Assembly: GCF_004217185.1 (NCBI RefSeq)
Contig: NZ_SHKL01000001.1
Span: forward strand, 4,338,001 to 4,402,000
Direction: 5' to 3'
Source of the DNA: Pseudonocardia sediminis
Lineage (GTDB): Bacteria; Actinomycetota; Actinomycetes; Mycobacteriales; Pseudonocardiaceae
Length of the DNA stretch: 64,000 nt
Every line of letters starts with the position of its first letter. The stretch's first letter is position 1. Under the pieces are notes generated by a model. That model saw nothing but the letters and a program-made list of their open reading frames with translations. It was not told the DNA's origin and searched no databases. Shown piece by piece: positions 17,052 through 26,241 of this stretch. Made by a program: the position numbers and the translations under genes.

Positions 17052-17756
17052 CTACTCCGGCACGATCTCAGCGTCGACGATCACGATGCCCCGCTCGCCC
17101 ACCGGTTCGAAGGTCCGCAGGGCATAGGTCGAGATCGCCTTGCACCCGACTCCGTCGACCGTGGCACCGATGGGCGCACCGACCAGCGGGACCAGCTTGG
17201 TCAGGTTGATGACGCCCTTCTCCCCCGCCTTGGTGACGAGTCGGAACCCGATCCGCTTGTTGATGTCGATGAGAACCCGCCCCGGCACCTTCTGCAGGGC
17301 GGCCAGGGCAGACTTCTGCCCGATCTCGACCCCGGCCTTACCCAGCGCCGTCGAGGCACTGCTGCCCAGCAGACAGACAAGAACCGCGCTCCGCACCTCC
17401 TCGCTGTGAAGATCGTGTCCACGCAGGTGTGCGATGCCCGCGACCATGCGGGTCGCCGTCACGTACAGGCCCGTCAAGGCAGCGGGAACCGCGATCGGGA
17501 GCGTTACCAGCCCACCTGCACCGGTCACGAAGCCGGACACGGCGGCGAGGCGGACATGGGTGGCGATCAGTTTCCGGATCGCCTTGTCCGCGTCACCGCC
17601 CGCGGCGGCGAGATGCTCGTCGGCAACCTGGGTTGCGCCCTTGATCGGACCCTTCCCGTTGATACCGACCTCGAGCACCTGGTCGGCGAGCCGTTGACCG
17701 AGTTCGTTGAGCCGAGTGGTGTCGAGAGTCGAGAGCGATGCGGGCATCTTGGGCAT
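17052..17756 (-). CDS. EcsC family protein
   Basis: A 234-residue EcsC-domain protein. The family core is the glycine-rich hydrophobic stretch SGFVTGAGGLVTLPIAVPAA followed by TGLYVTATRMVAGIAHLRGH. A second hydrophobic region is NLTKLVPLVGAPIGATVDG. EcsC proteins are membrane-associated; their mechanism is unclear, and some members are found beside defence genes. The ATG at 17756 is preceded by GGAAGGAA, a strong ribosome-binding site. It lies 66 nt after the stop of the large helicase-nuclease gene on the same strand, so it may be co-transcribed with it. Confidence 0.82.
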   Translation of the reverse strand: MPKMPASLSTLDTTRLNELGQRLADQVLEVGINGKGPIKGATQVADEHLAAAGGDADKAIRKLIATHVRLAAVSGFVTGAGGLVTLPIAVPAALTGLYVTATRMVAGIAHLRGHDLHSEEVRSAVLVCLLGSSASTALGKAGVEIGQKSALAALQKVPGRVLIDINKRIGFRLVTKAGEKGVINLTKLVPLVGAPIGATVDGVGCKAISTYALRTFEPVGERGIVIVDAEIVPE

Positions 17757-17822
17757 GGAGTTCCTTCCGACCGTCTGGATTGACCAACGAATCGGCAGGA
17801 GGTGCGTGACGGGGTCGAAAAC

Positions 17823-20800
17823 TCACTCCCCCGGGAGGGTGTAGTGGGTTCCGCGTGTCCTTCCGCGCTTGACCAGTGCGTTCTCGGCGACAAGGCCGAC
17901 CAGGATCTCCTCAGCGATCCGTGCGTCGACTCCGAGCTGCTCCCGGACGATCCCGTTCGTCAGACGGTCCCGCCCGGCGAGATCGAGCAGGGCCTGCCGC
18001 GCCGCGGCATCCAGCACGAACCCGTCTCGCTGACGCGCTGATCCCGACGGTCGTACGGACGCCTCCGACGGTGCCGTCTGCGGTCTGTCCGGGAGGACGT
18101 ATCGCGTCCCTCGCGTCTGTCCCACCTTGACCAGCAGTCCACGGGCGACGAGGCCCTGCAGGACAGCCCGTGCCTCGATGACATCGATCGCCATCTGCTC
18201 GGCGACCCACACCGAACTCAGCGGCTGCTGCCGGGCGGCTCGGAGCAGGAACTCGTCATCGCGGCCGGAGCCGTGGCCCGACCCAGGCCCGGGGGCCGGT
18301 GGCCCGACCCGTTCGTGAATCGTCACCGCGGGGGCCGTGGCCAGTGCAGCCACTTCGTACACCGACGTCTCGGCGGGCTGCTCGTCGACCGGTGAGGCCT
18401 CGTCGTCGTACGTGGGCTCCGCCGGCATGGTCATCGTCACGAAGGCCTCGGCGTCCACCGTCTCGGCGGAGGTGTCCTCGGTCGCCCGCAAAGGCGTCCA
18501 CGAGCCGTCGTTGTACTCGCCCAACGGTCCGATCCCCAGCCGGTCGAGAGTCTCCCAGACCGGGGTGAGGGCGTGCTGCGGGTTCAGCGTGTACTCCGAA
18601 CCACGGATGCGCTCGAAGGTCCAGCCGCATCTCTTGAGCTCCTGCTCGCGGTGCAGGTCGGCCATCTGCTGTTCAGGGGTGGTGTGGAATGCGTCCCCGT
18701 CACACTCGACGGCGAGGGTCCCGGCCGCGCCCGTCACGACCAGGTCGATACGACGGCCGTTGCTCTCCACCTGCGGGGTCACGTGGAACCCACGTGCGGT
18801 GAGGTCGAGGAATACCCGCTGCTCGAACAGGGAGTCGAACTTCTCGTGCCGGCGGTCCCGTGTCACGTCGCCGAGGACCGGCGGCAGCACACCGGAACCG
18901 GTCGAGGTCATGTAGTCGAGCAGCTCCCGGCGCAGGTCGGCCGGGCGGAGCAGGTCGAGCGTCACCGAGTGGAACAGCCACAGCTGGTCCTGGGCCCGCG
19001 ACACCGCGACATTGAAGCGCTGCTCGAACTCACGCCGTGTCAACGCGGTCAACGGCGAGTTCGGGGCCGAGACCAGGGACAGCCAGACGACGTGGCGCTC
19101 GTCGCCCTGGAAGTCCGGGGGCGTGCCGACCCGGATGCGCCGCTCGTCCCACTGCTCGGCCACCGCCGGGTGCTTCATCAGCGCGGTGCGGATGATGTCG
19201 GTCTGCGCCTGCCCCTGCAGAACGACGACGCCGAACGTCTTGCCTCGGTAGTCGGGATCGTCCAGGCACGCCGCGACCGAGGCGGCGATGGCCTCGGCCT
19301 CGGCGCGGTTCGCCATCCCGCTGCTCTTGCCCTCGGCGACGGCGCCGCTGACGTAGGTCGTGCGCAGAGGAGGGAGCCGGTCGGCGCCGAACTGCCGCAA
19401 CGGCACCAGCGGGGCGTCGCGGTAGAACATGTGCGAGCACCAATTGATGATCTCCGGCATGCAACGGAAGTGCTCTCGCAGCCGGACGACCTGCCCGAAC
19501 CGGCTGCGCAGGACCGAGAACACGCTGTCCTTCGGGGTGAAGGAGTTCCGCAGGTAGGACGAGAAGTCGTGCAGCTCGGAGTCGATCCGGTCGAACACCG
19601 GCTGGAGAGCGCCACCGGAGATCTCGGACGGCGTGCACTGCTTGTCGTCCCCGACCACGATCACGCGGGGCGCGAGCCACAGCAGGAACGCACTCGTCAA
19701 CTCGGCCTGGCTCGCCTCGTCGACGATCACGACGTCGAACGCGTTCGGCGACGGCGGGATCGAGGCCAGGACTTGCTGGATGGGCATCACCCACGCCGGC
19801 ACGGCGTCCTGCGCGTGGTGCATCGCCTCGCGCGCCGCCTGCCGGTAGCGCTCGGCGAACTTGCCGGTGCCCTTCCCGACGTTGGCCATACTGTTCCGGT
19901 AGGCCTGCAGGGCCTGAACCTGGGAGGCGTTCATCCGGGTCAGGCACGCCAGCCACGCCTTCGATGCGGCGAGCGACGCCGTCAGCTGCGAGAGGTCGGC
20001 GACCGCCACCGCGAGCTCGGCCTCGAGCTGCTGCTCGCGTCCGGGCGCGACCTGCTGCCTGAACCAGGTATCCGCGACCGAGCGCGCCCAGGCCTGCGGC
20101 CAGCGCCGCAGCCGCGCCGCCCACGCCTCGTCGGCGGCGTCGCGCCGCAGCTCCACCGCCAGCGACGCCGACGCCCGATGGGCGCGTCCGTACAGCTCGT
20201 CGCAGCGAGCCCGTTCGACGAGTTGGGTCGCGGCACGGTTCAACGCGAGGAGGGCCTCGGCATACTCGTGGTCGTCGGCGTCCCGGATCGCGTCGAACAG
20301 GCGCCCCATCTCCGGGGCGCGCTCCGCCGGTGGAACCGCCGCACGCAGACGTTCCAGAGTGGTGTCGAGCTCGACGCGGGCCAGCGCAGCCGCGCGGGCG
20401 TGCGCCACCCCGAGTGCGAGGGCTGCCAGCTCCTCGGCCTGACCGAGCGAGGTGATCCACGGCCGGCTCGCCGGTGGCAGCGCGGCAACCACCTCACGCG
20501 CCCGCTCCACGACACGCAGGACATCGCCTATCGCGGCGCAGGTCCGCCGAAGTCCCAGTAGCTGCTCGACGATCGCACCGCGCGGCGCGTCGAGCTGGAG
20601 CTGGTAGTCCACTGGCGCGAACGCGGCCTGCAGCCGCTGTGCGAGAAGCCCCGCCCGGAGGTGGTGTTCGGCTGCTCGAGCGGCGGCAGCGGTGTTCGCC
20701 GGACGCCCATCGACCTGGACGACGTCGAAGTAGGGCTCGGCCGCCTTCTGCTCGGCGCTCTTGAACAGCTTCTTCGCGGTGCCGCCCTGTTCCAGGTGGC

Positions 20801-22871
20801 CCGCCCAGGCCCCGAGGGCGGAGGCAGCGCCCGCGATCTCGATCGGCCCCGTGAGGACGACCGAGGCGTAGCCGGCTGCGTGGTCATGGTGGACCACCTC
20901 GTCGACGAGCGGCAGCTCCTCCAGCGCACGCTGCCAGGTGTGCAGCTCACCCTGTCCCAGAAGTCGGTCGACGACGTGCAGCGCCCACTGCCGGTTCTGC
21001 GGCAGGTTGCGCGCGTGAACGCCGCCCTCGGTGATGTCGCGGCAGACCGAGTCCAGTTCGGCGAGCCGGTCGGCCGGCAGTGTCTCCAGAGCTCCGACCA
21101 GCCCGCCCCGCTCACCGGCGCGGGCGCTGTCACCGAGCCGGATTGCCGCCGTCAGCTCCGCGAAGCGCTCGACCGGCATGACAAGACCGGTTTTCGGGAG
21201 TCGCTGCGTGCGACGTGCGATCCGCTCGTCGGTCTCGGTGCGTAGCAGTTCGAGGAGCTCGTCGAGCTGCTGGGCCGTCAGCGGGAGCTCACCGTCAATG
21301 CCGGTGCCGAGCCAGCCGTCCTCGGCCGCCGTCTCGTTGAGCCGCTGGGCGATCTGCGCCAGGGTCCCGGCGAACCCCGGCGCGACCTCCGGGTGCCGGT
21401 AGGTCTCGGCCTCCCGGACCGCGCGAATGTCCTCCAGCAACTTGGCGCGACGTCGGCCCACCTTGTCGCGTTGGTAGCTCAGATTGGCGATCTCGCGCTG
21501 CGTACGGGACGCGATGAAGTCCGACTTACGGCCGGCGAGTGTCGCAACGCTGCGGGCCAGATCCGAGTTGCCCTTGGCGGAGGCGTCGGTCAGCGACACA
21601 CACAGCTCCTGCATCCCTTCCGGCAGCTTGTCGCGCAGCACGCGCAGCGCCTGGGACTTCTCGCTGGTCACCAGCACCCGCTGCCCCTGGGCCAGCAGCG
21701 CGCTGACGAGGTTGGCGATGGTGTGGGTCTTGCCCGTTCCGGGCGGGCCCTCCACGACGACGCCGCTGTCGTGACCGAGGCGGTCGAAGATCTGCGCCTG
21801 CTCCTCGTTGGCCGGCAACGGGAACAGCGGCTGCTCGGTCAGCTTCCCGGGCGGCGTCGCCCCACTGCGCTCGAGCCAGGCGACCCGGTCATCCGGCTCG
21901 ATCGCCTCCACGAGCTGGGCCAGGCCGAGCGGGACCGGCTGGCCCGGATCGGCCAGGGACCGGGCGATCGCATCGTAGTAGGCGCGGATCGCATACGCAC
22001 CCCGGCGCCGGGCCACGATCGCCGGGCTCGACGTCACCGTCGGGGTCGTCGCGCCGTCGGACGCCCAGGTGTCGCTGCACGAATGCGACATCTGCAGGAC
22101 GCGGCCGGCCCACTCCTTCAGGAACTCCGGCAGCTCGGGGTCGACGGGGCTCTCGGCACGCTCGAGCAGCCGCTCACGCAGGATCGCGCTGGCCGAGAGG
22201 TCGAACCGGTCCAGCCCGGAGAGGATCTCGTCGTCCTCCAGCCGTACGGCGGACTCGGCGGCGAGCGAGCAGACCATGTCGCCGGTCTCCAGGTCCTGCT
22301 CGACCTCGAGCGCCTGGGAGACGACGTGGATCCGCAGGCCGCGGGGGCCGACGTCGGGTACCTGCACCAGCCCGGAGGCCAGCACCAGCTCGACCGACTC
22401 AGGCTGCTCGGAGGCCAGCCGGTGGACGTCGAACAGCGCGTCGTAGATCCGCTTGCGCTCCCGCCGGACCCGCTCCTCCCGGGCCCAGCGACGCCAAGCC
22501 TCCATCCACCGGTCGAACGCGAGCAGGACGTCGGTCGCATCGCCGACGGGGGTGTCGACGCCGTCCACCGAGCCGACCGGCCGCAGACGGGGCTCACCGA
22601 GGTCGTCGCGCCGGGGCTGGAGCCAGTGCTTGAGCTCGGACGGACGCGGTGGCTCCGGCTCGAGCAGCACGCGTGACATCCGCAGCAGCTCTTCGCCTGG
22701 GCCGGACGGGGCGCCGATGCTGCAGTGCTCCTGGGCGTCCTGCAGCCAGAGGGTTGAGTAATAGTTGTCGGTGTGCCGGACCGGGGAGAACTTGGCCGCG
22801 GCGAGCTGCCGGAGCACGCCCATGAGCCGGGTGACCTTGTCACGGATCGTCGGATCGTTCTCCGGGTTCAT
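17823..22871 (-). CDS. SF1 (Upf1-like) helicase fused to Vsr/DUF559-like nuclease and tandem winged helices
   Basis: A 1682-residue protein. The helicase Walker A is VVVEGPPGTGKTHTIANL near residue 375. Walker B is VVIVDEASQAEL near 1050 after a long helical insertion. Later motifs include VVGDDKQCTPSEISGG, LREHFRCMPEII and QRFNVAVSRAQDQLWLF. A PD-(D/E)xK nuclease of the Vsr/DUF559 type follows near residue 1377: RRIDLVVTGAAGTLAVECDG then AFHT. The last ~145 residues contain two similar winged-helix units, each closing with TRGTRYVLP or TRGTHYTLPGE. Helicase-plus-Vsr-type proteins occur in prokaryotic defence islands; the tandem winged-helix tail suggests DNA binding or dimerisation. The ATG at 22871 follows GGGAG. 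Antiphage activity is inference. Confidence 0.88.
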   Translation of the reverse strand: MNPENDPTIRDKVTRLMGVLRQLAAAKFSPVRHTDNYYSTLWLQDAQEHCSIGAPSGPGEELLRMSRVLLEPEPPRPSELKHWLQPRRDDLGEPRLRPVGSVDGVDTPVGDATDVLLAFDRWMEAWRRWAREERVRRERKRIYDALFDVHRLASEQPESVELVLASGLVQVPDVGPRGLRIHVVSQALEVEQDLETGDMVCSLAAESAVRLEDDEILSGLDRFDLSASAILRERLLERAESPVDPELPEFLKEWAGRVLQMSHSCSDTWASDGATTPTVTSSPAIVARRRGAYAIRAYYDAIARSLADPGQPVPLGLAQLVEAIEPDDRVAWLERSGATPPGKLTEQPLFPLPANEEQAQIFDRLGHDSGVVVEGPPGTGKTHTIANLVSALLAQGQRVLVTSEKSQALRVLRDKLPEGMQELCVSLTDASAKGNSDLARSVATLAGRKSDFIASRTQREIANLSYQRDKVGRRRAKLLEDIRAVREAETYRHPEVAPGFAGTLAQIAQRLNETAAEDGWLGTGIDGELPLTAQQLDELLELLRTETDERIARRTQRLPKTGLVMPVERFAELTAAIRLGDSARAGERGGLVGALETLPADRLAELDSVCRDITEGGVHARNLPQNRQWALHVVDRLLGQGELHTWQRALEELPLVDEVVHHDHAAGYASVVLTGPIEIAGAASALGAWAGHLEQGGTAKKLFKSAEQKAAEPYFDVVQVDGRPANTAAAARAAEHHLRAGLLAQRLQAAFAPVDYQLQLDAPRGAIVEQLLGLRRTCAAIGDVLRVVERAREVVAALPPASRPWITSLGQAEELAALALGVAHARAAALARVELDTTLERLRAAVPPAERAPEMGRLFDAIRDADDHEYAEALLALNRAATQLVERARCDELYGRAHRASASLAVELRRDAADEAWAARLRRWPQAWARSVADTWFRQQVAPGREQQLEAELAVAVADLSQLTASLAASKAWLACLTRMNASQVQALQAYRNSMANVGKGTGKFAERYRQAAREAMHHAQDAVPAWVMPIQQVLASIPPSPNAFDVVIVDEASQAELTSAFLLWLAPRVIVVGDDKQCTPSEISGGALQPVFDRIDSELHDFSSYLRNSFTPKDSVFSVLRSRFGQVVRLREHFRCMPEIINWCSHMFYRDAPLVPLRQFGADRLPPLRTTYVSGAVAEGKSSGMANRAEAEAIAASVAACLDDPDYRGKTFGVVVLQGQAQTDIIRTALMKHPAVAEQWDERRIRVGTPPDFQGDERHVVWLSLVSAPNSPLTALTRREFEQRFNVAVSRAQDQLWLFHSVTLDLLRPADLRRELLDYMTSTGSGVLPPVLGDVTRDRRHEKFDSLFEQRVFLDLTARGFHVTPQVESNGRRIDLVVTGAAGTLAVECDGDAFHTTPEQQMADLHREQELKRCGWTFERIRGSEYTLNPQHALTPVWETLDRLGIGPLGEYNDGSWTPLRATEDTSAETVDAEAFVTMTMPAEPTYDDEASPVDEQPAETSVYEVAALATAPAVTIHERVGPPAPGPGSGHGSGRDDEFLLRAARQQPLSSVWVAEQMAIDVIEARAVLQGLVARGLLVKVGQTRGTRYVLPDRPQTAPSEASVRPSGSARQRDGFVLDAAARQALLDLAGRDRLTNGIVREQLGVDARIAEEILVGLVAENALVKRGRTRGTHYTLPGE

Positions 22872-23096
22872 CTGCTCCCTCTCGGTCGGCGCTCCCCGTT
22901 GCGTCACAGGGCTATCGCACGGAACATCCGGTATGTGACAGGCGGCGGAACCGATTACTCCGGCACGGCGACAGATGATCAATTTTGATGACATCCGTTC
23001 GACCGACCGGCGACTCATGCCGTGTACCCGGCAACCGGAGCATGCCTCAGAGCACCGACAATCTTCTGCCGTTGTCGTCCATGCGGATATCCCCGG

Positions 23097-24060
23097 CTAG
23101 CTGGGCCCCGAGCGCCGTGGCGGACCTGGATATCGGTTGTTGCCACCCCAGCCGATCTCCCAGCCGGTGGCGTCGTCGAAATAGTCGGCGTACGCGACGG
23201 GCGCCTGCCCGGTCTCCTCCACGATCTCGAGGAGACCGGCGAACCAGGCAGCATAGGCCGGATCGTCCGACCGAGCCGTGAGCGAAGGGAGTGCAGAAAG
23301 AACGAGATCCGCGACCCGGCGCGGGCGGGTGGTCGCATCGACGTGTCCACCGGCGAAGTCGTTCAGGCCTCCCGACGAGTAGACGATGCAGGTCTCGTCC
23401 TGACCCGGATGGTCGTCCAGGGTGACGAGGTCGACCCCCGGCGGTAACGAGGAGCCGCCAATGGCCTCCGGACGGGCTCATGCCCGGAAGTACGCGTACC
23501 TGGTGGAAACCTCGACGGTGCAATTCCCCGATTCCCTGCAGGATCCGTCTCGGGACCGCCTGCATCAAGGCGGCCTCAACGCTGTAGGCCGACGACCCGT
23601 CGGTTGTCACTATGTGTACGTCGTCGACGTGGGTTGCAGTGTCGGCGATCGTCTCGACGGCCACCGCGGCGGCAACCTCGTGTGGCCAGCCCCGAGCGCC
23701 GGACCCGATCAGCGGAAAGGCGACGCTGGCAGCGTCGAGACCGTCTGCCAGAGGCAATGCTCGTCGATAACATGACGCCAGGAACGCCCGGCCGTCCGCT
23801 GCAGCAGTGTGATCCGGCCCCACCGCGTGCACGATCCATCGGGCGCGAAGGTCGCCGGCCGTCGTCACTCCGGCGTCGCCGGTCTGCAGACCTCCGGGGA
23901 AACGGGCGATGCAATCGTCCAAGATCGTGGGGCCGCCACGGCGGTGGAGGGCTGCGTCGACCACGCCGCTCCCGCCCCGCACGCCCCGGTCCGCGGCGTT
24001 GACGATCACATCGATGTTCTGATCAGCGAGGTCCCCGGTCACGGCTGTGATGGAGGGCAT
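23097..24060 (-). pseudogene. Macro-domain protein with frameshifted C-terminal domain
   Basis: From the ATG at 24060 the frame encodes a macro domain of about 180 residues: ITAVTGDLADQNIDVIVNAA, GGSGVVDAALHRRGG, GDAGVTTAGDLRARWIVHAV and AFPLIGSGARGWPHEVAAA. Such domains bind or remove ADP-ribose. After about 23480 this frame becomes Arg/Pro-rich and unlike protein. The neighbouring frame then encodes a plausible domain (IVYSSGGLNDFAGG, ALPSLTARSDDPAYAAWFAG, AYADYFDDATGWEIGWGGNN) that ends at a TAG at 23097-23099 and has no start codon of its own. One extra base between about 23440 and 23490 would explain this. The alternative is a macro-domain gene ending out of frame followed by a remnant. 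Confidence 0.6.
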
Positions 24061-24140
24061 AGCCGAAGCCTAACGTCTCGATCCGAGGGGACAGATGACG
24101 TCGCAGGTGCTCCGGCCGGCCGATTGTCGTGACTGGACCG

Positions 24141-26234
24141 TCAGCTCGTAACGTTCCCGAAGCGCACCCGCTCCCCCAGGACAGCGGCCGCCCCATCCAG
24201 ATCAGCCAGCCGGGCCGCCAGCGTCGCGACCGCCAACCGGCGCGGCAGCGCATCGGAAAACTTCAGCCCGTCGAGGGCCCGGTCATCGATCGCCGGGAGA
24301 CACAGTCGGTCGACCGCATCCGCGGTCGCCGAGGACCAGACCTCCCGGGTGACATCTCCGCGGATCCGGATCGACACGTCGTTCACGCGCTGCGTCCCGT
24401 CGACGAGGTCGGACAGTGTCGAGGCCAGCGTCGCGTTGGTCCGGAACCCGGCCCACGTCCACCACCGCAGGTCGGATCCCTCACGGACCACCATGGTCCC
24501 GCCGGGGTGCACGGTGTGCCGCTCGGTGTCGCGTTGCTCCGCCAGGACCTTCTCCGCCCGCTCGGTCACCCGCACCGGGGGGTCCTCACCGAGCAGGACC
24601 TGCCGCACGGACCGGGTCAGGGCGAAACCCGCGCCCCCCAGACCACCGGTGCTCCACCGTGCTCGGCCGCCACGGTCGTCGGCCTCGACGAAGCACCGCT
24701 GACGTGTCCAGTCGACCCAGCTCACCCGCCAGCTCCGGCCGGCGAGCAGGATCAGGCGCGGTCCCTCGATCTGGTCGGTGAGCAGCGACGGGTCGAGCAG
24801 CCCGATCTCGCGTCGTCCCTCGAACACCCGGAACTGCGGGGGCGCGGTGAACACCGCCGTCATCCCCATGAAGTGCCGTCGACCGTAGCGCTGTTCCGCG
24901 AGCGGCCCGATGCCCATCAGCTCGCCGTCCCGGTCGATGAAGCCCTCATCGAGCAGGTGGGTCAGGATCGGCTCGGCGCCGCGGTCGAAGGGATGCAGAC
25001 CGTTCCAGGCGTCGAGGGCGAGCCGGGTGCCGACCGAGCCCTCCTGCAGGCACAGGGCGAGGAGCTGCTGCGCGACGATGTGCCGTGGTTCGGGCGGCGC
25101 GGTGACGGGTTCGACGTACCCGGTCCCCCAGAGGCGTAGCAGTCCCGCCGCCCAGAGCAGGGAGTTCTGGTCGAGCGCGAGGAACAGGCAGTTCCGGACG
25201 CTCCCCGGACGACGTCCCGTCCGTCCGAGACGCTGCAGGAACGAGGCGACGGAGTGTGGCGCGTTGATCTGGACGACCCGGTCGAGGTCGCCGACGTCGA
25301 TCCCGAGCTCCAGCGTGGACGTCGAGACGATCACGCAGTCGCGGGCCTCGGCGAACACGGCCTCGGCCTGGCGCCGCTCGTCCACCGACAGCGACGCGTG
25401 GGACAGGAACGTGGTGACCCCTCGTTCGCGCAGCGCCGATCCGAGTTTCTCCACCAGGGCCCGGCTGTCGCAGAAGACCAACCGTTTCTCCCCGCGGTGC
25501 AGCGAGGAGAGCACGGTGGCCGCGTTGTCGACGGAGCCGACGTAGTCCAGCTCGATGTCGGCTTCGCTCGCGCCGCCGGCCGGAGGCGCGACAACCGTTC
25601 CGGGACGATGCCCGCGACCGGAGCCCTTCAGCCACTCGAGCAGCTCCGCCGGGTTCCCGACCGTGGCGGACAGCCCGACCCGCTGCAGCGGACGCCCGCA
25701 CACCCGCGACAGACGCTCCAGCACCGCGAGGAGATGCCAGCCCCGGTCGTCCCCGGCGAAGGCGTGCACCTCGTCGACGACGACGGTCCGCAGGCCGGCG
25801 AAGAACCGGTCGTGGTCGACGCGGTTGCCGACCAGCATCGCCTCCAATGATTCGGGGGTGGTCAGCAGGACGTCGGGGCGGTCGAGGAGGATCTGCGACC
25901 GGGCCGACGGCGTGACGTCGCCGTGCCACAGCTCGACCCGGCGGCCCAGCCACGCCCCGTAGGACTGCAGCCGTGGCAGCAGGTTGTTCAGCAACGCCTT
26001 CAGCGGGCAGATGTAGAGCACTGATACTCCGGTCCAGCGCTGCTCCTCCATCGCCGAGAGCAGCGGGAACATCGCGGCCTCGGTCTTGCCGCCCGCGGTG
26101 GGTGCCAGCAGCACCGCGTCGTCGCCGCGGAGCAGCGGCTCGATCGCGTCAGTCTGGAGCGGACGCAGGCTCCGCCAGCCGAGCGTGTTCACGATGTGGT
26201 GCGCGAGCCCCGGAGCGAGCCGGTCGATGGTCAT
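24141..26234 (-). CDS. brxHI: BREX type 2 Lhr-like helicase BrxHI
   Basis: A 697-residue SF2 helicase of the Lhr-like type that closes type 2 BREX operons. Walker A is APTAGGKT (residues 44-51), the DEVH box is VVVDEVHAFAGDD near 153, motif III is GLSATVGNP, and motif VI is LQRLGRTGRRPGSVRN. Its C-terminal half is the accessory region of the family. The ATG at 26234 lies 7 nt after the brxD stop, within GTGAGCGCAGC. Helicase activity is expected from motifs; its exact role in BREX defence is not established. It is last in the pglW-brxHI operon. Confidence 0.92.
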   Translation of the reverse strand: MTIDRLAPGLAHHIVNTLGWRSLRPLQTDAIEPLLRGDDAVLLAPTAGGKTEAAMFPLLSAMEEQRWTGVSVLYICPLKALLNNLLPRLQSYGAWLGRRVELWHGDVTPSARSQILLDRPDVLLTTPESLEAMLVGNRVDHDRFFAGLRTVVVDEVHAFAGDDRGWHLLAVLERLSRVCGRPLQRVGLSATVGNPAELLEWLKGSGRGHRPGTVVAPPAGGASEADIELDYVGSVDNAATVLSSLHRGEKRLVFCDSRALVEKLGSALRERGVTTFLSHASLSVDERRQAEAVFAEARDCVIVSTSTLELGIDVGDLDRVVQINAPHSVASFLQRLGRTGRRPGSVRNCLFLALDQNSLLWAAGLLRLWGTGYVEPVTAPPEPRHIVAQQLLALCLQEGSVGTRLALDAWNGLHPFDRGAEPILTHLLDEGFIDRDGELMGIGPLAEQRYGRRHFMGMTAVFTAPPQFRVFEGRREIGLLDPSLLTDQIEGPRLILLAGRSWRVSWVDWTRQRCFVEADDRGGRARWSTGGLGGAGFALTRSVRQVLLGEDPPVRVTERAEKVLAEQRDTERHTVHPGGTMVVREGSDLRWWTWAGFRTNATLASTLSDLVDGTQRVNDVSIRIRGDVTREVWSSATADAVDRLCLPAIDDRALDGLKFSDALPRRLAVATLAARLADLDGAAAVLGERVRFGNVTS

Positions 26235-26241
26235 GCTGCGC

